Source: Fagopyrum homotropicum
Lineage: Eukaryota; Streptophyta; Magnoliopsida; Caryophyllales; Polygonaceae
Assembly: GCA_033239125.1 (NCBI GenBank)
Contig: BSWB01000003.1
Coordinates: forward strand, 137,554,320-137,618,319
Reading direction: 5' to 3'
Length of the DNA: 64,000 nucleotides
Shown here: positions 13,159 to 24,931 of the stretch, one piece after another
Layout of the letters: every line of letters starts with the position of its first letter
Numbering within the stretch: position 1 is the first letter of the stretch
The notes under the pieces: generated by a model
What the model saw: the letters and a program-made list of their open reading frames with translations, nothing else
What the model was told of the DNA's origin: nothing
Databases searched by the model: none
Program-made: the position numbers and the translations under genes

Positions 13159-13693
13159 CTCTTCTTCGAGAGTAGACCAAAATATCATATCCGAGGCATT
13201 AGTAAGCCCATATGGAATCACTACAACTCATAGTGACATGGTTTGTCCGGAATGCCGTATTTGCAATACCTCATTCTCGGATTCTCAATTGGTGACAATC
13301 TGACCTTAAGTCATGCTTAGTAGAGACTACCGATCCTTGCAACTGGTCGAGTAGATCATCGATCCGTGGTGAGGGATACTTGTTCTTCATTGTTATCTTG
13401 TTTAGCTCCCGGTAATCGATGTACAAATGGAGATAACCGTCTCACTTTTTGCAAAACTGGTGTTCTCCATAACAACTTCAAATCAAGAGTTCAAGATAGC
13501 ATTCGGAGTTCTCCATAGCATTTTACTAAATCTAATGAACTCTTTTCAATAAGTTCTTACAATTGCTCCTTCTTTCGCTTCCACAACTCATGTCTCTTCA
13601 CAAGTGTCATTCTATATAGCGCCTTGGATATCGGAGGTGCGTCGAACTCAACCTTAGTGGCAAAATCCACGTTCTGATGTATTGGAATCCGTG
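13159..13693 (-). pseudogene. Reverse-transcriptase relic of element C
   Basis: In order along the minus strand: RIPIHQNVDFATKVEFD, PPISKALYRMTLVKRHELW (matching the APISKAPYRMAPAELKELK landmark), then after a frameshift IDYRELNKITMKNKYPSPR, RIDDLLDQLQGS, and DLRSDCHQLRIRE, followed by a stop, AFRTNH, and DILVYSRRR. This is the fingers and palm start of a Ty3/gypsy RT. The roughly 25 codons that should lie between the LTNAP landmark and (FID)DILVYS are missing, so the active-site loop is broken. It is the best-preserved RT core of the B-E group. Confidence 0.88.
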
Positions 13694-16316
13694 ATATCTC
13701 GGTTTTTGTCTTTCCTTATTTCGTCTAATAACATAAGACCGACACAACCTTGTCTTAAAACTTGACAGGTAGTCATGGTATTAATGATCTCCCCCGATCT
13801 GTTAGGGTGACGTCTTTCAAACACGTGCATTGCTCCATCTTTAGCTACAATGTTGGCCGTCCTCTTTCAAATATTCGTCGTTTCTTGAATCGGAAAGATT
13901 TGCTTGCGTCTTCTGACTCTTGTTTTCTTATATAAGTATTCTCTTAACTTAATCCCATTTTCCCTCTTAAATGACATGATTCTAAAAATCTTCTAAGATT
14001 TCTCACTTATGTGCAACCATAAGGGTCTAATCGGTAGGACTTAACCGTGTTTCAAAACAATTGACCTTATCTTCTTCACTTTCCATGACATCCCAACATA
14101 TGGGAGGAGCTCTTCGTATTCTACATAAGCTTTCACCAAAGTCATCCTTCCTTCAAGTAGGCGTAGAAATTTATACTTCATTTTCTTCTGCAACGTCAAT
14201 CCAACAACGGAGGCTCTAAATCTCAAGCTTTCATATACTTCTTGTACATCTAATGTCGACATCGAACTTCAAAATTTCGGTCTAATCTTACTCTTGTTGG
14301 TCACCTTAAACATCTCTTGGTATTCTATGAGCAATCCTCACAACTGTACCAATATGTCCCATGGAAAACATTAGAAGAAATTCCCCATCAGAATTCACTG
14401 AAATATCTGTCTTATTACTTCTCTAGTGCTAACATCATAAATCTAAGTTTGCAGTGTTGCCCTAATCCAGATTCCTTGTTTCACGTCATAGCCACCCTGG
14501 CTCTTCCGTGTGAGTCTAACACATCTGACTCGGCTTTTTTTTTTTTTTTTTTTTTTTTTTTGCTCGCAAAAACCTACCATCCATTTCATTAGAACGAACA
14601 TACTATGCATCCTCTTATAATACTCCCGTCTACGCACCACAAACAATGAGAACCTCACCTTCCTCTTGATCTACTAGTTCCCTTTACCATGATCAAACCT
14701 TAAAACTTCTAATCATGTCGTTCTCCCATATGTCAATTCCATGACCTACAAAGGTCGCATTAGGTCATCCAAATCCCTCTATATGCCCATAATCTTGTTT
14801 ACTCATTCCCTCTACACTCACCAATAGACAACTCGCACCTGTGTGTTCTCAGTTGTTATCATCGATTAGCCTATAGCTGAACTTCTCCAAGTTCAACGGC
14901 TCACCATTCTTCTATACTTCCATGTTACCATTCTCATGAAGACTACCCTCTCGGTGTACTCTACCTTAAACTCCGTTAGTTCCTTTTTCATTCCATGCTT
15001 CCTCTTCTTTATAAGGTAACTATATCTTCTTTGCCTTGTCGTTTCATATAACTCCCTTTTTATAGGCTTAACCGCTCCTCATGATGTTTTGCAATAGCAC
15101 TCCTAAAATATTCTGACATTAAAATAGCACCCACTCGCGTTCCTATTGGTTGGTATCTTAAGTCTTTCGATCAAAGCTCCTTGTTTCGTCTTTCAACTTC
15201 TTGGGGTCATCATTTATACACACTTCCTCCTTCTTGGCGTTTCTTAGCCTTATCATTATAACAAAAATCGGTCAACTCCACGTGAATCCCCACCATACCC
15301 TTCTTCTCATACTCTAGAAATGTTGAGACTTTACTTTTTGGTACCTCGTAAGCTTAACTTACGGTATCTTAATTCTTTCGCAATTGGTTCGTTCACTCTT
15401 GCTTATCTTGACTCCAATGCTTAGGAGCTTCTTAGGAAAACTTCGCATCTTAAATGAATACCACCTTTGACCTTGCTAGAATGTATCCCTCTCCTCCTCG
15501 ATTCGCATCTTTAGTTGTCCACGCGTCTTCTTGAAAAACTTAAGTTCGTTATCCCTATTGGTCTCGTTGTGTTTCTAATTGTGACTTCTTTGCACCCACT
15601 TCCACACCTTTGTGTTACTCCTTTTTCTTGTATGTTCCCCATCTCAATTTCTCTTAAGTTGTCTCGGATTTTCCTTCCACTTGTTCGTCATTGGGTTATG
15701 TCATCTCTACTCCTCCTCTTCGACATCCTCTTAAAGGAGTACAAGAACTCCAAGGTGTTCGTCTGAACGTAGCTCCCAACTCGATACTTGAGCACATTCG
15801 TCCTCGTATATACACTATCCTATAAAAACGACGTCGTCCAAGGGCGATGATATCATAATAGCATCTCAACTAAAAGGTCCTATATCTCCATATGCTACTA
15901 CTATATATAATAGGAATACGTATCCATAACTATATAAGTCCTAAGTCCATATTACTACTAATATCACACATTCAACATTCCATTACAACAATACAAGGTC
16001 CCAAACATATAATCGTTCACATATATAACGATAAACATATATCCAGTTCATCATGCAACATACAATCACAAAGATACACATCAGTTCTATCATGCATAAC
16101 TACAAACCTCATATAATATACATATATACATATATACATATACAAATCAAGTCCAATAAACTATGCTACCGAGATCAGCGGAAGGAGTGGTGGTCCGTAC
16201 ATTCTACCCCGACTCATGCATGTGATTTTGAAAACGAAAACTCAGAACCCGCGGGGTTCTGTTTATTCCTTATTCGGCCTTTAGAAGATTGCGAGTGCCA
16301 TTGTTGTCAACCTAGG

Positions 16317-16328
16317 GCTCTGATACCA
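16317..16328 (-). other. Primer-binding site of element C
   Basis: The minus strand reads TGGTATCAGAGC, four bases from the right LTR boundary at 16333. Equivalent sites are at 21222-21233 (B) and 34629-34640 (D) on the minus strand, and at 38320-38331 (E) and 53900-53911 (F) on the plus strand. Confidence 0.9.
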
Positions 16329-16332
16329 CTTT

Positions 16333-19276
16333 TGTAACACCCCGAATCCGCGGGACTCGGGGTGCCACGGGTTGGGACCTCACAATGGGTCCCGACCCTT
16401 AGCCTAACAACAATTTCACCGGATCTTGCAACAAGGCACAAATAAAGGCCAAAACCAAATACATTTTATGCAATGCAAAGAAACCCAAAACCATACAAAC
16501 CAAAGACTTCAGCCGAGATACAACCGAAAGACCAAATGCCATACACGCGGCATACAATATATAATGAATACAAAACTCAAACACGACTCCAACCAAACCC
16601 TTCCCAAAATGTACGGACCCCGGCTGCCCACTCTTCCGGATCTCTCGGCCGCATTCCTAACCTGCAAGACAATCTACAACAATCGGTATAAAACCGTTAG
16701 CTAATATTCGAGGCATTAGAATCAAGGTGAAAGGCACAAACACAAGTCAATCATCATAAACACCCAATACACTCCAAAGCACACAAGTCCGGTTTATTAT
16801 CTTATTATTATTAAGTCATATCCCGTTCTAATTCAACTTAGATTTGTGACACGAGACCACCGTGGTCCCGCCTCGGTCCCTATTTCCGGCATGGAACGGT
16901 ACGGATGCCTCCGACCGTCAAACCAGCACGGCTAGTCGCCGAGAACCTCCTAGACTCTCGCAAGAGCTAGGCAGATGATGTCACCGCCCGTTATCATACA
17001 CTTGGGCCAAAATAATATAAAGGTCGGTAATCCTATTTCCGGTTCCGTTGTTATAACATAAACAGTAAACACACACCACCCAACACACATCAATGCTAAT
17101 ACAAAGAATACGAGCTAAGTAAGTCCGGAGACTTACCTTATCGCCACACTCAACTCACAACACTCTCGCTTCCCTTGGGAAGGAGTCCACAACCTGCTCA
17201 CAAGAAGATAACTATATCAACAACTCGCTCAACTAAAGAAGTCTAAGACTTCTACACAAATGATCTACGCGAGATCATTTGGCTCACATTCTAGGACCAC
17301 ATCCTAGAATCTCTCATGCTCACATCACTCTCAACACAAGCTAGAAGTCCTTAGACTTCTAGACCTTATGATCTCGCAGGATCATAACCCATAACACATA
17401 CTATGATATACATGCCTAGTGTCAACAATCTCAATGGTATCAACCATAGGCTAGGATACGCATATACTAGCCCATAATCTCAACAACCATATACTCCAAT
17501 TCTCAAACCCCACAAGCCTCACAAGATACATCAACACCTCAAGCTTAGAATCAACATCAATCCATCAAGCAATATCAAATCCTCAAAACTCACCTAAGGT
17601 TCATAACCACTACTTGGCATTCACTCTAAGTTATGCTAGATTATCCAACCTAGCATGATACTAATACTAAACATAACTAAATCGAAGGAAAGGATACTCA
17701 CACGACGTCAAAAGACGGAAATCGACCAACGAATGTCGACTTGGACTTGTTAGGTATTTATCGGGATGCTTCCGAACCTAACACCAAAAACTATACAAAT
17801 TTAGCTTATACGCTACATTTGAACGGAATAATTAACATATATAAATCTAAGGAAAACCCGACTTTTAAAACCCAAGTTAAAACCATAAATATATTCCGGG
17901 CAAATTGTATAACATCATAGACCCAAGGTAAAACTCGTTTTGAAAACCAACGTTAAAATCCCATGATTTAATCTTTGAGTCATAAGTCGGAATTAATCCA
18001 CCATGACCATAATATATATGGTATATATATTAAGAATATAATTTAAGTAAATCCAAAATTTAAAACCCATAAAAACATTGTCAAGGGCAATTTAGGAAAT
18101 GCTAGAAACTTGTGTCATAAATTGTAATAAATCTTTGGGCTATTTTATGTAATTTATTCCAGCAGGGGTAATATTGCAAGATTCCAAAATTTGGGCCAAA
18201 TATGTAAATGCAAAACAGTGGGTAAAATTTGTAATTACATAAAATAAGAGGGTGCCCGATTTAATATAAGGGAAAGGGTTTCTTCAACCGCTAGATCTCA
18301 CGCAGGGCTAGAGAAGGGGATGTACTAACGGCGGCAGAGGGCAGCACAGGGCGGCGGCCTCGCAGGCGAGGCGAGGGGCTCATCCCGGTGGCGTGCAGGT
18401 CTCAAGGAGGGAGGCGGCAACAGTGGGCGCTTCTCCGGTGAAGATCGAAGGCGAACCTATCTTCCTGGAGGCTTGCGCAGGCGGAGGATGGGGAACGCGG
18501 GGCGGCCGATGTTGGCCTTCTGTCTCCGGCGCAGGCGAGGGCGAGGGCGTTGTAGTCTCCGGCGCGGCAGAAGCGTTGTGGAGAGTCCCTGGCCTGCTTG
18601 CAATTGCTGCTTGCAACTGAGAAAATGAAGATGATTAAGGTTCCTGTAGTTCCAATCCAGGGGTGAAGAGAGGGATACAAACCCAAGGGGCTGTTCAACA
18701 GCTACTACGCGTTCGAGTGTCACAAGGGAGGGGAAGGGATCTACGAGATGGGGCAAAGGTGGTGGGTTGAAACGCGTATGAAGGTGTTGTCTTCAACAGA
18801 GGCAACGAAAAGGAAGAGCAGGGGATAGGAGTGAGGAGGGGATAGGATGGTGAGGGAAGGCTGCAAGCGTGAAGAGTTGAGGGCAATCAGCGCTCAAGGG
18901 TCGGGCTAGGCTCATGGGGTAGGTGCAGGCTAACGCAGGGAGCGAGGGGTCGGTTTCAGCAGAACCAATAGTGCTGCCTCGCATAGAAAAAGGAGGATAG
19001 GAGGGAGAAGTAAGAAGGAAAATAAATTAAATTCAATAAACTAAAATAAAATAACTCGATCGGAAATATTCGGATCGGGATTTTTAAATCAGAAAACTTT
19101 CCCGACTTTTCCGAAAATAATAACACGGATATACGCGAACGCATCCAAAATAAGAATATACTCCGGAAAGTTATTTCTCGTCGTAAATTACTTTTAATAA
19201 AAAAAAATTAAGCCATTAAATATCGATAAAGCCGCAAGAATAAAAACGGAAACGCGCCTAAAATCGGGGCGTTACA
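16333..19276 (-). repeat. Element C 5' LTR
   Basis: It is nearly identical to 9180-12124. Its predicted intron is at 16662-17136 (475 bp). The donor hairpin is at about 17117-17136 and the branch CTAAC at 16696-16700, its A 35 nt from the acceptor. A dense run of perfect palindromes occupies 17237-17387. The GC-rich block is at about 18290-18980. Confidence 0.95.
17237..17387. promoter_or_regulatory. Cluster of five perfect short palindromes in the C LTR
   Basis: AGAAGTC/GACTTCT (17237-17253), AAATGATCT/AGATCATTT (17258-17280), ATTCTAGGA/TCCTAGAAT (17288-17310), CTAGAAGTC/GACTTCTAG (17341-17362) and TTATGATC/GATCATAA (17366-17387), each with a 3-6 nt loop and a 7-9 bp perfect stem. Counterparts exist in B, D and E, and one in A and F. 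Function is unknown. They could be paired binding sites or RNA stem-loops in the leader. Confidence 0.6.
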
Positions 19277-20737
19277 GCAGTGTTGCCCTAATCCAGATTC
19301 CTCATTTCACGTCACACCACTATGGCTTCGCCATGCGATTCCCAAAAACCTTGACTTAGATTTTGCTCGCAAAAACATGACATTCATAACCTTAGAAGAA
19401 CATACCATACCTCCCCTTATATATTCTCTCTTTACGTACAATAATCATAGAAGACTCGTCTTCCTCTTCGTCCTTCCAATCCCCCTTTACCCTGATCCGT
19501 GTCGTTCCTCCGTATGACAAACCCATGACTTGATTAAGATATTTTCACTTCCCTTGATATACCTCTTTGTTGCCGACATTCAATCACCACGAATATTCAA
19601 CGTTCTTGTTACCCTTCTTCATGATCCCACACTTGGATTACTCTCCCCACCTACATTCACCAGTATACAACCCACACTTGTGCATTTTTGGTGGTCGCCG
19701 ATTAACTCATTGATGACCCCCTCTAAGATCAACGACTTGTATTATACTACACTTCTCATTTTACCATTCTCATGAAGGCTACCCTCCTTGGGGTACTTTA
19801 TCTTAAACTTCGTTAGTTCTTTCTTCATTCCATGTTTCCTCTTCTTTATAAGGTAACTATATCTTATTTGCCTTGTTGTTTCATATAACTCCCTCTCATA
19901 GGCTTAACCATTATTCCATGTTGCCCTTCAAGTACACCTTCACCAAAATTTTAGCCTCATATGTCGTCCGTTCATGTTTCTCTTGATTGGTATCTCAAGT
20001 CTCTCCATCAATAGAAGCTTCTTGTTGCGTCTCTCATCCTCTCGGGATCAGCATATACTCACTTCTTTCTTCTTGGCATCACTTAGCCTTATTGTCCTAA
20101 TAGAAAACTGGTAAACTCTTCTAGGGAAATTCTACCACGTCTTCTTCTCATAACTCTCGTAATGTTGACACTTCTGGTTGGTACCTCGTAAGCTTAAGTT
20201 ATAGTATCTTAAATCTTTAGCAAATGGTTCGATTACTCTTCTCATCTTGACTCAAATGCTTAGGAGTGTCTAAAGAAAACTTCACATCTTAATTGGATGT
20301 CACCTTTAACCTTGTTAGAAGGGATTCATCTCCTCCTCGATTCACATCTTTCGTTGTTCACGCGTCTTCTTGAAGAACTAAGTTCGTTACCTCTTATAGG
20401 TCTCGTCGTCCTTCCATCATGGCTTCTTTGGAATCACTTCCGCACATTAATGTTGCTCCCTTTACTTGTAATGTCTCCATCTCGCTTTCTCTTTAGTGGT
20501 CTCGAGTTTTCTTTCCACTTGTTCGTCCTTCGTTTATGTCATCTCTAATTCTCCTCTTCGACATCCTTTAAAAGGAATCCAAGAACTTCAAGGTGTTCGC
20601 GCGAACGTCGAGCGCAACTCGATACTTGAACATATTTGTCCTCGTATATATACTATCCTAATCCCCAAAATGGCGTTTGTCCAAGGGCGATGAAAGCTTC
20701 CTATCATCTTAACTATAAGGTCCAAAAACCATATGAT

Positions 20738-20776
<39 letters not shown>

Positions 20777-21237
20777 TAGTATACGTATATGACTATATAA
20801 GTCCTATGTCCACATTGTTATAACTAGCATATCACATCCAAGCAAAAGTATTACAACAAAATAAGGTCCCAACACTTATATGATATCATCATGCCACATG
20901 TACAACTCATATCAATATAAAAATCATGCCACCATTTTCACATAACAAGTCCATCATGCATAACTATAATCCACATATAATAGTAGTCCAAAAAACATCC
21001 CAAGTCTACGATACATATCTACATATATACCTATATATACATATATATACTAAAAATCCAATAAACTATGCTGCCGAGATCCACGGAAGGAGTGGTGGTC
21101 CGTACATTCTACCCCGACTCATGCATGTAATTTTGAAAACGAAAACTCAGAACCCGCAGGGTTCTGTTCATTCCTTATTCGGCCTTTAGAAGATTGCGAG
21201 TGCCATTGTTGTCAACCTAGGGCTCTGATACCACTTT
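19277..21237 (-). other. Element B internal region, 5' half
   Basis: It runs from the right TSD of C (19277-19281) to B's 5' LTR. On the minus strand the PBS (21222-21233) is followed by AT-rich, stop-filled DNA with an AT dinucleotide run near 20740-20774. No gag domain is recognisable. It aligns by eye with the matching parts of C, D and (inverted) E. Confidence 0.75.
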
Positions 21238-24233
21238 TGTAACACCCCAAATCCGCGGGACTCGGGATGCTACGGGCGGAGACCTCACAATAGGTTCCGA
21301 CCCTTAGCCTGACAACAATTTCACTGGATCTTACAACAAGACACAAATAAAGGCAAAACCGAAATTCATTTTAATGCAATGATATGAATCCCAAAAGAAA
21401 ACAACGAAAGACTTCAGCCGAGATACAACTAAAGACAACCGCCATACACGCGACATACATAAATACCCTAAACAATACATAAAAACAACCCCTGAAAACC
21501 CATCCTAAAATGTACGAACCCCGGCTGCCCACTCTTCCGGATCTCTCGGCCGCGCCCCTAACCTGCAAGGCAACTACAACAATATCGGTATAAAACCGTT
21601 AGCTAGCATTCAAGGCATTAGAATCATGGTATTGGCACACACACACATAAGGCATCATAAACACACAACATGTTCCAAAACACACAATCCGGTTTATTAT
21701 CTTTTTATTATTAGGTCATATCCCGTTCTAATTCAACTTCTTTTGTGACACGAGAATCTTAAAGATCTCGCCCTTGTCCCCTTTCACCATACGGGTTTGT
21801 ACTTGATGCGGATCAGCATCACCCGATGGGCTGGTCGCAAGGCACCTCCCAGTCATCCCCATTTTGGACTGGACAAGCGGTCACCGCCCGTTATCATACA
21901 CTTGGGCCAAATATAAACATATAAAGTCGGTGGTCCTATTACCGGTTTAGATGTTATAACATAAGCAATAAACACACACATAAACAATAAACACGCACCA
22001 CCAACACGCATTGAAACTAATACAGAGAATACGAGCTAAGTAAGTCCGAAGACTTACCTCGTTCCAAAGATAATCCCGCTATATCCCGCTCTCAGCTTCC
22101 CGCAGGAAAACACTCAACGCCTGTCAAAAGGCACACAATCAACATCTCTCTCACATGCTAAACGTCCTAAGACTTCTAGTCCCAATGATCTCGCAAGATC
22201 ATAAACCAAAACCATGATAGGATAACAACCTCCTAATCCTCATGATCTCACAAGGTCATAACAATCACAACACATGCTAGGATACTCTCGTCCTAGTCAC
22301 CATAATCTCAACAAGATCATACAACTATAATCTCAACAAACATAGAGCCATCATTTCAATCCTCATAAACTCACAAGATCAACCAAACACTCAACGTCTT
22401 ACAATCCTCACAAGATAATAACACCTCAAGCTTTATAACGATCATAAATCCTCAAAACTCACCTAAGGTTCATAACCACTACTTGGTATTCTCACTAGGT
22501 TATGCTAGATCCAACCTAACATAATACTAAAACTTAACATAACTAGATCGAGGGAAGATATACTCACACGACGTCAAAAGACGGAAATCGATCAACGGAT
22601 GTCGACTTGGATTCGTTCGGCCTTTACGGGGTCGTTCCCGAACCTAGCACCAAAACTAAACGAATTTAGCTCGTACGCTAAACTTGAACGGAATATATAA
22701 TATAAATCCAAGGTAAATACTCGTTTCAAAACCAAGGTTAAAACAAAACCGCTCAACCATTTTCCGGGCCAAAATACACTTATATGAACATAGGTCATAA
22801 TCCGTAATTAAGTCTGTGAGCCATAAACCGAATTTAATCCAATAAAGGCATAATATATAGTATATATAAGTATAAGAATATCCCCATAATTAAAATCCAA
22901 GGTTAAAAACCGCTAACACATTTTCTAGGGCAAATTATACAATTTCAAAAATATGGGCCATCATTCATAATTAAACCTTGGGGCATTTTCTGAAAATAAC
23001 TCAACAAAGGGCATAAATGCAACAATCTATAAATATGGGACAAATCTGTAATAACAAAACACTGGGTATAATTTGTAATTAAAACAAAACATAGGGGCCC
23101 GATTTGTAATATTGAAAAAGAATGCCTCCTTCAACCCTGAAACAAAACGCAGCAGAGGAGAAGTTGGGAAGGAAAAGGCGGCGGTGAGCAGGAGGCAGGG
23201 CTGGCGGCTACGCTGGGTTCCGGAAAGCTCGTGCAGACAGGTCACGAAGAGGGCCTCTCCGGTGGAGGCGCCAGTGGTGTCGGCACCATCTCACCCTGGC
23301 GGTTTCGGAGGCTTGCAGGGGCTTTCCCGGCTCTTTACTGGTGGCTCAATAGAGGCTCGGAAGGAGAGATGAGACAGGGAAGGGAGAGGCGGCGAGACTG
23401 GTGGTTTCAGCAAGGCGACGGCAGGGCAAGGCTGGGCAAAAAGAGGGTCTCTCCGGCTCTCCCTGGGTGGCTCGACATAGGCGCACAGAGGGCTCGATTT
23501 GGGGAAAAATCAGGGAGGCGGAGGGCTGAGCACTAGTTGTTCCTTGGCAGTAGCTGCAAGGGACGCTGGCAAGGTAAGGCAAGGAAAAGAGACAGGGGAG
23601 GCGAGTGGCTTGCTTGGCCGGGAGAAGGAGGAGAGTCTCTCCGCCGGTTGCAGCTATTGCTTTCGATCGAGAATGGCGATTTGAAGGGGAGACGATGGTT
23701 GAGTCTGAGAAGAGAAGGTGAGAGGAAACTGAAGGGAGAAGGGATGAGCAGAGGTTGCATTAGAGGCAGATGGGGCCAGAATTGAGTGAGAAAGGATAAG
23801 ATCAGAGAGGTAAAGTGGTGATGAGAGGGTCGAGAGGTCAAAGGGGAGGCTGCAGAGGCACACAGGTGCAGCGAACACGCCATCAGACATTAGGCAAGGC
23901 GGAAAGGAGAAATGGGGAGAATAGAATTAAAAAAAAAGAAAAGTAAAAGGAAATAAAACTAACCGGATAGAATTTACTCGGAACGAGATTTTCGGAACGG
24001 AAGATTTTCCGTAAAAATAAACTACGGAAAATATGTGGATCAAAAATATAAATCTACTAGCAAAAATATACTTTGCGATATAAAAACCATCCTCGTCAAT
24101 TATTTACGAGATTAAAAGTAATAATTTAAACACGGTTAATAAAATATATCGATAAAACTTCGAACAAAAAAATAAATAAAAAAAAAATAAAAATAAAAAT
24201 ATCTAGAACGTGCCTTAAATTTGGGGCGTTACA
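21238..24233 (-). repeat. Element B 5' LTR, full length (2996 bp)
   Basis: This is the intact B-type LTR. Predicted intron 21563-22057 (minus strand, 495 bp), branch CTAAC 21598-21602 with its A 36 nt from the acceptor, and the GTAAGTC/GACTTAC donor hairpin just inside the intron. Palindromes lie around 22150-22210. The GC-rich block is about 23130-23900. It ends at the TTAGA TSD. Confidence 0.94.
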
Positions 24234-24238
24234 TTAGA

Positions 24239-24931
24239 AACTTAGTAAAGTGTTGGGAGATGTTTCAGATCATTGATTCATAAGCGATAGACGGGATCTT
24301 CCGAAAAGTCGGGAACTGTTGGATTTAATAAAAGGAGGAAAGTATTGCGGTCATTTATGGAAAGTCACCAAGAGTAACTAAACGTTACTCGAAGAGTGTA
24401 AGATTAGGAATCCTTAAAGAAGATTAGGAAGTTAGTAATCGAATAGCACTCCTGCCCATACTAGAAGGTGTACACCTAATGTTCTATATGTATAGGTTAA
24501 GAGAGTACACACTGGATCTGGCACACGTCATCAGCTGTGAGGGTCTGATAGGTTACCTAGATCATACTTTTGTAGAGTATATAGTGGTTTAGACGAAGCG
24601 CCGATGGGGCTACCTGAGAGACGGAAGATAATATTAGGAGTAGCTGCCTTAAGATCTTGACCGAGTCAACCGCGAAACCTTGTACCGAAGAGTTAGTACT
24701 CGGACATCGACATGCATGACTTATTTGCCTATGTGATTACTTCCGTGTTTGAATATTTAATCTTTTGTGTTTCAATTCTATGATAATTGAGTGATACTTC
24801 TATGTTAGTGAGGTAGAACGAAAATTCTTTAAGAGAAAAGCAAGGTACTCCGAGTATAATTATAGTAAGCTATAGGAGTGTTTTTCCGCATTATAAGTTT
24901 CGGGATGAAAGTTATTTTATGGGGGTACTGA
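24239..24931 (+). other. Element A internal region, 3' end
   Basis: It resumes A after B and holds the integrase C-terminal relic. Close to the LTR is a TTTCGGGATGAAAGTTATTT stretch then GGGGG, equivalent to the end of gypsy pol plus polypurine tract in the B-E group (TTTCGGGACGAAACTTG). Confidence 0.85.
24428..24592 (+). pseudogene. Integrase C-terminal relic of element A
   Basis: The frame reads EVSNRIALLPILEGVHLMF, then YMYRLREYTLDLAHVIS and ends VEYIVV before TAG. The family landmark at the end of Ty3/gypsy integrase is roughly AYRLALPPxLxGVHxVFHVSMLRKYxPDPxHVI. The match in spacing and composition is clear although His/Ser positions have decayed. The upstream core is only faintly visible (4289-4384). 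No chromodomain is recognisable downstream. The same relic in F (57479-57643) keeps HPMF. Confidence 0.8.

Larger units (their letters stand above)
12125..16332 (-). other. Element C internal region
   Basis: On the minus strand the PBS (16317-16328) is followed by about 2.6 kb in which I recognise no gag or protease, then by RT relics (13693-13159), then by sequence up to the GGGACGAAACTTG/polypurine end near 12124. Stops occur in all frames. The poly-T at 14535-14561 is expanded from a TTTTGCTCGCAA context that is short in B and D. Confidence 0.8.
9180..19276 (-). mobile_element. Element C: young non-autonomous gypsy-type element nested in B
   Basis: Perfect TSD GCAGT (9175-9179 and 19277-19281). 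LTRs are 2945 bp (9180-12124) and 2944 bp (16333-19276), with only about nine differences noticed. Minus orientation follows from the PBS at 16317-16328. The internal region (12125-16332, 4.2 kb) has RT relics with frameshifts and one catalytic-segment deletion. A 27-base poly-T run is at 14535-14561. It is the innermost element of the A-B-C nest and one of the two youngest by LTR divergence. Confidence 0.96.
5127..24233 (-). mobile_element. Element B: non-autonomous Ty3/gypsy-type element inserted in A, itself split by C
   Basis: Flanked by a perfect 5 bp TSD TTAGA (5122-5126 and 24234-24238). The uninterrupted sequence of F around 57290 shows the empty site. The PBS on the minus strand (21222-21233) beside the right LTR gives minus orientation. 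The right (5') LTR is 2996 bp. The left (3') LTR is 1813 bp because 1263 bp are replaced by a 78 bp filler. Internal DNA is 6940-9179 plus 19277-21237, about 4.2 kb excluding C. It keeps a badly decayed RT relic but no open gag or pol. LTR differences outside the deletion are about 1% by eye. Confidence 0.93.

Noticed and set aside
14535..14561. 27-base poly-T as a retroposon tail
   Set aside because: No TSD or LINE/SINE sequence adjoins it. B and D have a short T run in the same context, so it is a local expansion.
17237..17387. Palindrome cluster as a CRISPR-like array
   Set aside because: The hairpins differ in sequence, there are no constant repeats with unique spacers, and the context is a plant LTR.
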